DNA of 64,000 bases from Fluviibacter phosphoraccumulans. GTDB lineage: Bacteria; Pseudomonadota; Gammaproteobacteria; Burkholderiales; Rhodocyclaceae. Made by a program: the position numbers and the translations under genes. A model generated the notes under the pieces. That model made no database searches. It was not told the origin of the DNA and saw nothing but the letters and a program-made list of their open reading frames with translations. This document shows positions 53,803-61,500 of this stretch, in pieces. Each line of letters starts with the position of its first letter. The first letter of the stretch is position 1. Where the stretch lies: contig NZ_AP019011.1 of the NCBI RefSeq assembly GCF_016110345.1, positions 930,001-994,000 of the forward strand, in the 5' to 3' direction.

Positions 53803-55647
53803 ATGAGCCACCCCCTGCAGGATCAGGTACGCACGCTGCCTGAACGGCCGGGGGTGTATCGCTTTCTGGCCGAAGATGGCCAGGTGCTTTACGTCGGCAA
53901 GGCACGTAATCTCAAAAGCCGTGTCTCATCGTATTTCGCCAAAAACCTGAGCAGTCCGCGCATTGCGCTCATGGTCAGCAAGGTCGCCAGCTTAATGGTG
54001 ACCCCAACGCCCTCTGAATCAGAAGCACTGTTACTTGAAAACCACCTCATTAAAGAGTTGGCCCCCAAGTACAACATTCTGTTTCGCGATGACAAGTCTT
54101 ATCCGTACATTCGATTAACGCGCGAGACCTGGCCATTGATCGGGCTGCACCGCGGTTCGTTATCCAACAACGCCGATTACTTTGGCCCTTACCCGAATGC
54201 CTATTCGGTGCGTGAAGCTGTGCACCTATTGCAAAAGATTTTCCGGCTGCGCACCTGCGAAGACAGCGTTTTTAATAACCGCACACGGCCCTGTTTGCTC
54301 CATCAGATCAAGCGTTGCAGCGGTCCTTGCGTTGGGCGCATCAGTCAAGCAGATTACGCAGAGGATGTAAAAGCGGCCACCATGTTTCTGCAAGGGCGGC
54401 ATCAGGAAATCATGCAACGCCTTACGGCTCTAATGGAGCAGGCAGCCGACAAGCTTGCCTTCGAACAGGCAGCGCAGTTTCGTGATCAGATCCAGGCGCT
54501 ACATCATGCGCAGGATACCCAGATTATGGATAGCCACCAGGCGGAAGACGTCGACATCATCGTCGCCGTAGAGCAGGGGGGTAGTTTGTGTGTCAATCTG
54601 GCCATGGTGCGTGGTGGGCGGCATCTGGGCGACAGAGCGCTTTTCCCGCAGGCCGGTAATCAACTCGATCAAGCCTCGCTCAGCGAAGTGCTTTCCGCCT
54701 TTATCGAATCTCACTACGCGCAGCATCCGCCGCCCGGCAAAGTGCTGGTTAACGTGCCCGTTGATGAAGCCGTGGCAGAAACATTGGCCGGTATGATCGG
54801 TCGACCCCTGCCCATGGATCTGCCGTACTACGCACAACACAAATCGTGGGTAGAGCTGGCAATCAATAATGCGCAGTTGGCGCTCACCCAGCGTCGCCGC
54901 ATGCAAAGTTTGCAGGGTCAGCGTCAGGCCTCTTTACTAGCAGCCCTACAGCAAGCCGGATTGCCCGTTGAACAGCTCAATCGTATTGAATGTTTTGACA
55001 TCAGCCACACCCAGGGTGAAGCAGCCGTTGCCTCCTGTGTGGTCTGGACACACGATGACAAAGAGGGCGGGGCCATGCGCCGCGCCGACTACCGGCGCTT
55101 CAACATCACCGACATCACGCCCGGCGATGACTACGCCGCTATTCACCAAGCCGTCTATCGCCGCTACAAACCCAACGAAAAAGCCGTTGAAGGCATCCGC
55201 CCGGATCTGGTGCTCATTGATGGCGGCAAAGGGCAGGTTGCCAAAGCCGCTGAAGCCCTGGCTGAACTCGGGCGCTCAGACATACCGCTGGTGGGCGTTG
55301 CCAAAGGCCTCGGCCGCAAGCCCGGACTAGAATCGCTGATTTTTACCGATGATCGAGCGCCGCTGCATTTAGATTCAGATGATCCCGGACTGCATCTGGT
55401 GCAGGAGATCCGCGATGAAGCGCACCGCTTTGCATTAACCGGTCACCGGGGTCGTCGGCAGAAAGCCCGCTTTGGCTCTCGCTTAGACGATATTGCCGGT
55501 ATCGGCCCGAAACGTCGCAAAGCCCTCATGACCTGCTTTGGCAGTGTTTCTGCCATGAAGGTTGCCAGCATTGATGCCATCGCCAATGTGCCCGGTATGA
55601 GTGCAGAATTAGCGCAACGGGTTCACGAAGCACTGCAAGATAGCTGA
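53803..55647 (+). CDS. uvrC: Excinuclease ABC subunit C
   Basis: UvrC makes both incisions in nucleotide excision repair with UvrB. The 614-residue protein has an N-terminal GIY-YIG nuclease (RPGVYRFLAEDGQVLYVGKARNLK), a UVR motif in the middle for UvrB contact, an RNase H-like nuclease (FDISHTQGE, LVLIDGGKGQ), and a C-terminal helix-hairpin-helix pair. It starts four bases after nagZ. Confidence 0.97.
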   Translation: MSHPLQDQVRTLPERPGVYRFLAEDGQVLYVGKARNLKSRVSSYFAKNLSSPRIALMVSKVASLMVTPTPSESEALLLENHLIKELAPKYNILFRDDKSYPYIRLTRETWPLIGLHRGSLSNNADYFGPYPNAYSVREAVHLLQKIFRLRTCEDSVFNNRTRPCLLHQIKRCSGPCVGRISQADYAEDVKAATMFLQGRHQEIMQRLTALMEQAADKLAFEQAAQFRDQIQALHHAQDTQIMDSHQAEDVDIIVAVEQGGSLCVNLAMVRGGRHLGDRALFPQAGNQLDQASLSEVLSAFIESHYAQHPPPGKVLVNVPVDEAVAETLAGMIGRPLPMDLPYYAQHKSWVELAINNAQLALTQRRRMQSLQGQRQASLLAALQQAGLPVEQLNRIECFDISHTQGEAAVASCVVWTHDDKEGGAMRRADYRRFNITDITPGDDYAAIHQAVYRRYKPNEKAVEGIRPDLVLIDGGKGQVAKAAEALAELGRSDIPLVGVAKGLGRKPGLESLIFTDDRAPLHLDSDDPGLHLVQEIRDEAHRFALTGHRGRRQKARFGSRLDDIAGIGPKRRKALMTCFGSVSAMKVASIDAIANVPGMSAELAQRVHEALQDS

Positions 55648-55660
55648 TAATACGAAGATC

Positions 55661-56224
55661 ATGAACCTGCCGCTAATTCTCACCTGGGCGCGTATCGCCT
55701 GTATTCCGCTGCTTATCGTCGCCTTTGTGCCGCAGGTGTTGCCAATGGCAGAAGAAGGCAGAAACACCTTGTCGGCCATTCTGTTCATCTTCGCCGCAAT
55801 CACCGACTGGCTGGATGGTTACCTGGCACGCAGGTGGAACCAAACCTCCAACTTCGGCGCTTTTCTCGACCCGGTTGCCGACAAACTCATCGTATCGACA
55901 GCGTTGATATTGCTGGTGGCTGATGGCCGCGTCAGTGAACTGGTCACCATCATCATTATCGGTCGTGAAATCACCATCTCGGCCTTGCGGGAGTGGATGG
56001 CCAGCATGGGCAAACGCAAGAGCGTGGCCGTTAACATGATTGGCAAATTCAAAACCGCCGCCCAGCTCAGCGCAATTCCCATGCTGCTGCAAGGCGGTAC
56101 GGTTGCCGGGCTGGACATGATCTTCTGGGGTACCTTGCTCATCTGGGTTGCCGCTGTATTGACGCTCTGGTCAATGGCCTATTATTTGTACGTGGCGTGG
56201 CCAGACTTGAAAGAGTCAGATTAA
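55661..56224 (+). CDS. pgsA: CDP-diacylglycerol-glycerol-3-phosphate phosphatidyltransferase
   Basis: PgsA makes phosphatidylglycerol phosphate in the inner membrane. The 187-residue protein has four to five membrane helices and the CDP-alcohol phosphotransferase motif DWLDGYLARRWNQTSNFGAF followed by LDPVADK. The uvrC-pgsA-tRNA-Gly order is known from gammaproteobacteria; here the Fic gene has been inserted between pgsA and the tRNA cluster. Confidence 0.96.
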   Translation: MNLPLILTWARIACIPLLIVAFVPQVLPMAEEGRNTLSAILFIFAAITDWLDGYLARRWNQTSNFGAFLDPVADKLIVSTALILLVADGRVSELVTIIIIGREITISALREWMASMGKRKSVAVNMIGKFKTAAQLSAIPMLLQGGTVAGLDMIFWGTLLIWVAAVLTLWSMAYYLYVAWPDLKESD

Positions 56225-56241
56225 GCTTCAGCACTGAGCAC

Positions 56242-56315
56242 ATCTTGCCAACAATCTTGTCAAAAATGACAAGATCACATAGAGTCGCTTTGAAAACATA
56301 GGGTTAATCTTGTCA
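56242..56315 (+). promoter_or_regulatory. Fic promoter with four copies of a nine-base operator-like box
   Basis: The box ATCTTGTCA occurs at 56254-56262, inverted at 56267-56275, again at 56307-56315 where it runs into the start codon, and with one mismatch at 56242-56250. The inverted pair overlaps a likely promoter, TTGTCA (56257-56262) and TAGAGT (56280-56285) with 17-base spacing. The layout suggests repression by a DNA-binding protein, perhaps by the winged-helix domain of the Fic protein itself. Confidence 0.7.
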
Positions 56316-57310
56316 TGGATCAGTTGATCGATTTTGTCTCGCAGTTTCCTCAAGGAATATCAGCGGGTGAAATTGAATCCCAGTTAAAGCTTGGGCGATC
56401 AACTTTAAACCGGCGCCTCCGTGCTGCGCTGGCATCTGGCGATCTCATAGCAGTAGGTAACGGCCCAGCAAGGCGTTATCAGCCGGCTGATGCATTAGTT
56501 GCGCTAAAGGCTTACTTCAACAAACCGCATACCGAGCGGCCGCTAGCGCCTTTTAAAGAATTGCTATTGGAATCAACACCGGCGCTATCGGACGCAGCAC
56601 TCACAGAATTACATGACCTTCCCACGTACAAACCAGGAAAAAGGGAGTTAGGTAAATTTCTTATCGATTTCGCGTGTGCGTCATCGGTATTGGAAGGGGG
56701 CACTTACTCCCTGTTGGATACGCAGGCTTTGATCGACTACGGAGAAAAGTCTGCCGGTAAACCGCTGGCGGATGCATTCCTAGTTTTGAATCATAAAGAA
56801 GCCCTAGAATACCTCTACGATCACTTGGATCTATCGGCAATCTATCAAGTACAAGATTTGCTTACGAATGATCATAATCTTCCAGAGCTTCAAGATGCGC
56901 CTCATTTTTTGCCGGCAAATCAGCGCGGTAAAGTTCGTGAATTTACCGATGTCGATATCCGGCTTAGTGCCTATATGCCACCGTTTAGGCCAGGAACAAC
57001 CTATTTGCAGGAATGCTTAGATCGAATTATTGAGACTGCCCGATCTTTGATGCCGGTACAGGCGGCTTTTTATCTCCTGACGCGCATCCCTTATTTGCAG
57101 CCGTTTCAGGATGGTAACAAACGCACATCCCGCGCCATGTGCAACGTACCGCTACTACAGGCAGGTCTGCCACCCATATCATTCGTTGACTTTGCAAAGC
57201 AAGACTACATCATTTCAATGTTGGCATTTTATGAGCTTGGTGACGTAAGGCTTGCTGAACGATGCTTCGTAGCAGCCTACAAAAAGTCGATTGCAAGACT
57301 GGTGAAGTAG
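56315..57310 (+). CDS. Fic-family protein with N-terminal winged helix and altered catalytic motif
   Basis: A 331-residue protein. Residues 1-60 look like a winged helix-turn-helix (LIDFVSQFPQGISAGEIESQLKLGRSTLNRRLRAALASG). The Fic domain follows with an inhibitory-helix motif SSVLEG (S123, E127, G128) and the core motif QPFQDGNKRTSR. In active Fic AMP-transferases the first residue of that motif is His; here it is Gln262 (codon CAG), so normal AMP transfer is unlikely or altered. The other motif residues (Phe, Asp, Gly, Asn, Arg) are kept. It lies between pgsA and the tRNA cluster and is lower in GC than its neighbours. Confidence 0.85.
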   Translation: MDQLIDFVSQFPQGISAGEIESQLKLGRSTLNRRLRAALASGDLIAVGNGPARRYQPADALVALKAYFNKPHTERPLAPFKELLLESTPALSDAALTELHDLPTYKPGKRELGKFLIDFACASSVLEGGTYSLLDTQALIDYGEKSAGKPLADAFLVLNHKEALEYLYDHLDLSAIYQVQDLLTNDHNLPELQDAPHFLPANQRGKVREFTDVDIRLSAYMPPFRPGTTYLQECLDRIIETARSLMPVQAAFYLLTRIPYLQPFQDGNKRTSRAMCNVPLLQAGLPPISFVDFAKQDYIISMLAFYELGDVRLAERCFVAAYKKSIARLVK

Positions 57311-57337
57311 GGCCCCTTTAATTTTTGTGAAATAGAC

Positions 57338-57367
57338 TTGACCCGGATTTCACAACCTCTGTATAAT
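57338..57367 (+). promoter_or_regulatory. Sigma-70 type promoter of the tRNA-Gly/Cys/Gly cluster
   Basis: TTGACC (57338-57343) and a perfect TATAAT (57362-57367) stand 18 bases apart, 12 bases before the first tRNA-Gly base. Confidence 0.85.
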
Positions 57368-57379
57368 TTGGGCTCTCAT

Positions 57380-57455
57380 GCGGCAGTAGCTCAGTTGGTA
57401 GAGCGATACCTTGCCAAGGTATAGGTCGAGAGTTCGAGACTCTTCTGCCGCTCCA
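57380..57455 (+). tRNA. tRNA-Gly (GCC), first copy
   Basis: The cloverleaf has acceptor GCGGCAG/CTGCCGC, anticodon loop with GCC and an encoded CCA. It is identical to the second copy at 57589. Confidence 0.97.
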
Positions 57456-57464
57456 GTTTCAAAG

Positions 57465-57492
57465 AAGGGAAAGCAAACCGCTTTCCCTTTTT
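57465..57492 (+). terminator. Terminator-like hairpin between tRNA-Gly and tRNA-Cys
   Basis: A perfect ten-base stem AAGGGAAAGC/GCTTTCCCTT with a five-base loop is followed by TTT. Since no promoter for tRNA-Cys is visible after it, some transcripts must read through, or the hairpin is a processing site. Confidence 0.65.
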
Positions 57493-57508
57493 AGTTAAGT
57501 TGTTCGAA

Positions 57509-57582
57509 GGCGCGATAGCAAAGCGGTTATGCACCGGATTGCAAATCCGTGTAGGTCGGTTCGACTCCGGCTCGCGCCTCCA
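57509..57582 (+). tRNA. tRNA-Cys (GCA)
   Basis: The 74-base cloverleaf has acceptor GGCGCGA/TCGCGCC, anticodon loop with GCA and an encoded CCA. It lies between two identical tRNA-Gly genes. Confidence 0.97.
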
Positions 57583-57588
57583 GGTTTT

Positions 57589-57664
57589 GCGGCAGTAGCT
57601 CAGTTGGTAGAGCGATACCTTGCCAAGGTATAGGTCGAGAGTTCGAGACTCTTCTGCCGCTCCA
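57589..57664 (+). tRNA. tRNA-Gly (GCC), second copy
   Basis: It is identical in sequence to the tRNA-Gly at 57380 over all 76 bases, with anticodon GCC and an encoded CCA. It is the last gene of the cluster. Confidence 0.97.
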
Positions 57665-57669
57665 AAGTG

Positions 57670-57700
57670 AAAGGCCAGTACTTCGGTACTGGCCTTTTTT
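57670..57700 (+). terminator. Intrinsic terminator after the tRNA cluster
   Basis: A perfect 12-base stem AAAGGCCAGTAC/GTACTGGCCTTT with a stable TTCG tetraloop is followed by a T-run. It also faces the convergent TetR gene, whose stop lies at 57699. Confidence 0.92.
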
Positions 57701-58337
57701 ATTCCGCACTAAGTAAGCGCGAAATATGGTGGATTGCCATCGCCCTATGCGCTGCAGACCCTGCCTCGGGGTCACCTTCAGCAAAAGGGCGCTCCAGAAT
57801 GTGAAAGATCGATCTGGCCAGATATTTCATCTCATAAGTAGGGACTTTACGTAATGTGCCTGTTTTGTCCTGTGCGATGATTTTATTCAATGTGGGGATC
57901 ATTTCGTCCGTGTAGGCGTGAATATTGCTGACATTATTAGTGCGTCCCATTGCACGGCTCTCATAGTAGCGAATGACTTGCGCGCCTACCACGGGTATAC
58001 GACTTAGTGATAGACCAACGATGAATTCAGCATATTGATCAGCGGTTTTGTCAGAACCAAAGCTTTCAATCTGTTGAGCGAGCTCCTTGAGCTGCTTGGT
58101 CCGGCCAAATGCAATGGCGTGCAAGAAGATATTTTCAACCTTGCCCAAACGCTGAACCAGCGAGCCAAGGGAATACCCTGAAACTTTCGCAAGGGTTCTA
58201 GCGTTAAAACCCATTGCATCCCCAGTAGCAACGATTTTTTCGGCGGCTTCAACAAGGTTGCTCAGAGACTGTTCCGCGCGCCCTTGTTTCGACTTTGGAA
58301 AAGCGACGCCTAGATTTTTGAGTGATTCTTTGGCCAT
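57699..58337 (-). CDS. TetR-family transcriptional regulator
   Basis: A 212-residue protein. Residues about 25-75 form a TetR-type DNA-binding domain (LVEAAEKIVATGDAMGFNARTLAKVSGYSLGSLVQRLGKVENIFLHAIA); the C-terminal helices should bind a ligand, which is unknown. It is divergent from the giant repeat-protein gene with 203 bases between them, in which operator-like half-sites are seen, so it probably regulates itself and perhaps that gene. Its 3' end meets the terminator of the tRNA cluster. Confidence 0.82.
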   Translation of the reverse strand: MAKESLKNLGVAFPKSKQGRAEQSLSNLVEAAEKIVATGDAMGFNARTLAKVSGYSLGSLVQRLGKVENIFLHAIAFGRTKQLKELAQQIESFGSDKTADQYAEFIVGLSLSRIPVVGAQVIRYYESRAMGRTNNVSNIHAYTDEMIPTLNKIIAQDKTGTLRKVPTYEMKYLARSIFHILERPFAEGDPEAGSAAHRAMAIHHISRLLSAE

Positions 58338-58388
58338 GGATAGTGATCAAGTTTGAGGTTGGTTTCACCAAACGGAGCGAAATATATG

Positions 58389-58432
58389 AACAAATTGCAC
58401 CATTGGATATAGTTTGTTCAAAGTTTAACAAA
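58389..58432. promoter_or_regulatory. Operator-like half-sites between TetR gene and giant repeat-protein gene
   Basis: TTTGTT at 58413-58418 and its complement AACAAA at 58427-58432 form a 20-base near-palindrome; a further AACAAA stands at 58389-58394. Size and place fit a TetR-type operator. Binding is not shown. Confidence 0.45.
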
Positions 58433-58540
58433 ATCATAGCGTTGTGAGTTCTGTGAAGGTGGGAAAGTGAACAATCCTGGCTGTTAAAGCAGTGAAATGC
58501 TCAGTAGATTAGTCACTATCAATTCTTCAAAGTGCCTCAC

Positions 58541-61500
58541 ATGCGCCTTACTGCTGCCTCACTCTTTAAGTCAAAAGCTATTGCGTTTTTACAAGCGATT
58601 CGAGCCTACGCATGCTCTGATCTTTTGGCTAAAGCTAACGTAGTAGCGGTATTCGTGTTTTTGTCCGTGTTGTCATCTGCACCAGCGATGGCCGACAACC
58701 CAACCTACTATGCGCAGTGGGGCGGTGGGGGCGCTACGAATGTGTGTATCCACTATACAACTCCAGCAGGTATTGATCCTTGGTACAACGGTTCGATTCA
58801 ATATCCCACTCGGGTAGATGGTGCCATCGGTACCCCTAACTACAGCCTGCCTATCGTTTGTGGGGGAGATGGTGCTGCTGGTAAAAATGCTGATAGTGGA
58901 GGCGGTTCCACTGGAGGCTATGCAGGTTATGTGCCTTTGTCGATCAGCGCGACCTTGTATAACAACAAGGCGAGCACCGAAGACGCCATTGTCTATATGT
59001 CCATGGGTGGTTGGGGTGGCAGTGGCGGCGACAGTGACGGCTGGGGGCAAAGTGCTTCAACCGGTGGTACAGGTGCCAAAGGCGGGGATATCAACTTAAA
59101 CTTCCTGCCCGGAAGTTATGCTTCTTTTAATACGAATACGGCAACAGGTGGGTCATCGGCCGTGTTTATACAGTCGACCGGTGGTAGCGGTGGTGATGGA
59201 GGAAGCGGTGGCGGAAACGGCGGTATCGCTGGGGTTGGTGGTTCTGTCACCATAAACAATCAAGTCAACCTCAGCACTAATAGCTACGGTATTTTTGCAC
59301 AGAGCCTCGGCGGCTGGGGCGGTAATGGTACCAACGGAAACAACTCCTGGTGGGATGGGGGTAATGGCGGCTCCGGTAGTGCCGGCGGGAGCGGTGGTTC
59401 GGTTTCCGTCACGAACAGCGCAAGCATTACGTCCTATTGGGGAATTCCCATTTTTGCGCAAAGCGTGGGTGGTAACGGTGGTAATGGTGGTAATGGCTCT
59501 GGAGGCTGGTTTGGGGCAGGGGGGGCAGGTGGTGCCGGGGGTTACGGTGGGCCTGGTGGTGCCATCGCCGTTACGAATAGCGGCATGTTGTACGCCCCAA
59601 ATATGACGGGAAGCTATGGCATATTTGCGCAGTCCGTGGGCGGTGGCGGTGGTAACGCGGGTGCCACAGCCGGTTTAAACGCTATTGGGGCTTCAGGTGG
59701 TTATGCCGCCTCCGCTTCATGGGTAGGGGTCAGCAACTCTGCCCCGATTTATCTTGGTGGGATGTCTTCAGTGGGGATCTTCGCGCAGAGCATTGGCGGT
59801 GGAGGCGGGGCGGGGGGTATGTCGATTGGGATGAATGCGATTGGCGGCTCAGGAGGAGAAGGAGGTAGTGGTAATTATGTCGCGGTGGGTAACACCGGTA
59901 GTATTTATACAGGCGGTGCTTGTTACCAGATTGGTACAAATGGGCAATGCGCGGGCAGTGTTTGGTATGCTGCGTCGAATGCACCTATTACCAGCGGCAC
60001 GAATGGTGGCGCATTTGGTATCCTCGCTCAATCGATTGGTGGTGGTGGTGGATCGGGGGGTACCGGGGTTGCTGTCGGATTGGGATCGACAGCGGGTTCT
60101 TCCTTGGGGGGATCGGGAGGTGGTGGTGGTAACGGCGGGTCCGTTTATGTGGGCAATAGGGGCACGATTCAGACGCGCGAAATCAACTCAGCCGGCATTC
60201 TGGCCCAATCGATTGGTGGTGGTGGAGGTTCGGGCGGTGGTGCCTTAAGCGTATCAGTAGGTCTCAAAACCGCATTTGGTGCTTCCGACGGGGGGGATGG
60301 CGGTCCCGGGGGCAATGGTGGGGTTGTCGGGGTGAACTGTCCAAATAATTCTGGAATCGCCTGTGCCGGCATAAATAGTTGGACAACGGCAAGTGTGCCA
60401 AATTCTGGAGCATTTATTAATACCAACGCTGTTGGCTCACCGGGTATTCTTGCCCAGTCAATTGGGGGTGGTGGCGGAAACGGCGGCTACGCTGCGACGT
60501 TCGCTGCATCAGGCGATGCCAGCGTTGCGCTTGCTTTTGGTGGTTCGGGTGGCGCAGGGGGGTATGGTTCGGCAGTGTATGCATCCCCCGCTGGTGTCAC
60601 ACTGATCACCACAGGTTCAGACTCATCAGGCGTCCAGGCGTCATCAATTGGTGGCGGTGGCGGCAACGGCGGTCAGAGTATTGCTGGTAGCGTAAGCGGT
60701 ATTTTTTCGCTGTCTTCGTCGATGGGTGGCACCGGCGGTAGTGGCGGCAAGGGTGGAACCGTTAACTTAGTAAATGCGTCATGGATTAATGGTCAAGGCT
60801 ATCTTGTGAGCCCTAGTTCAATCACAACCTACGGCGATCGTTCCTATGGTTTGATCGCGCAGTCGATTGGCGGTGGTGGCGGAAGTGGTGGTGCGTCGAT
60901 TAATGCGGCCTTAGCTGGCGGAGCCAGCATTTCGCAGAGCGTGGGCGGAGAAGGGGGAGCCGGTCAGCAAGCGGATACGGTTTATCTCTGGAACGATGGC
61001 ACTATTAACACCAGTGGTTCAGCAGCAAGCGCCCTTGTCGCTCAATCCATTGGCGGCGGCGGTGGTAATGGGGGTTACAGTCTGGGTGCTAGTGCGTCCA
61101 TGTGGACATTTGGGATGTCGGTCGGTGGGAGTGGCGGTAGCGGCGGCACTGGTAGTACAGTGAATGTGACAAACAATGGTGCATTGACAACCACGGGCGG
61201 CGGAGCGCCGGTGATTCTTGCCCAGTCGATTGGCGGCGGTGGTGGCAATGGGGGTGCAACATCATCTGGAGGATTTTATCTGTATGGAAACAACACCAGC
61301 ATTGGCGGCACGGGGGAGAGTGGTGCTGCGGCTGGCCAGGTTAATGTGACTAATTACGGCTCAATTACGGCCAATAATTCAACAGCAACAACGAACCCCG
61401 GCGGGAACAACACCGGCATTTTGGCGCAATCCATCGGTGGTGGCGGTGGTAACGGTGGGTATTCCTATGGATATGTCGAAGCGATGGCGAATACCTCCAT

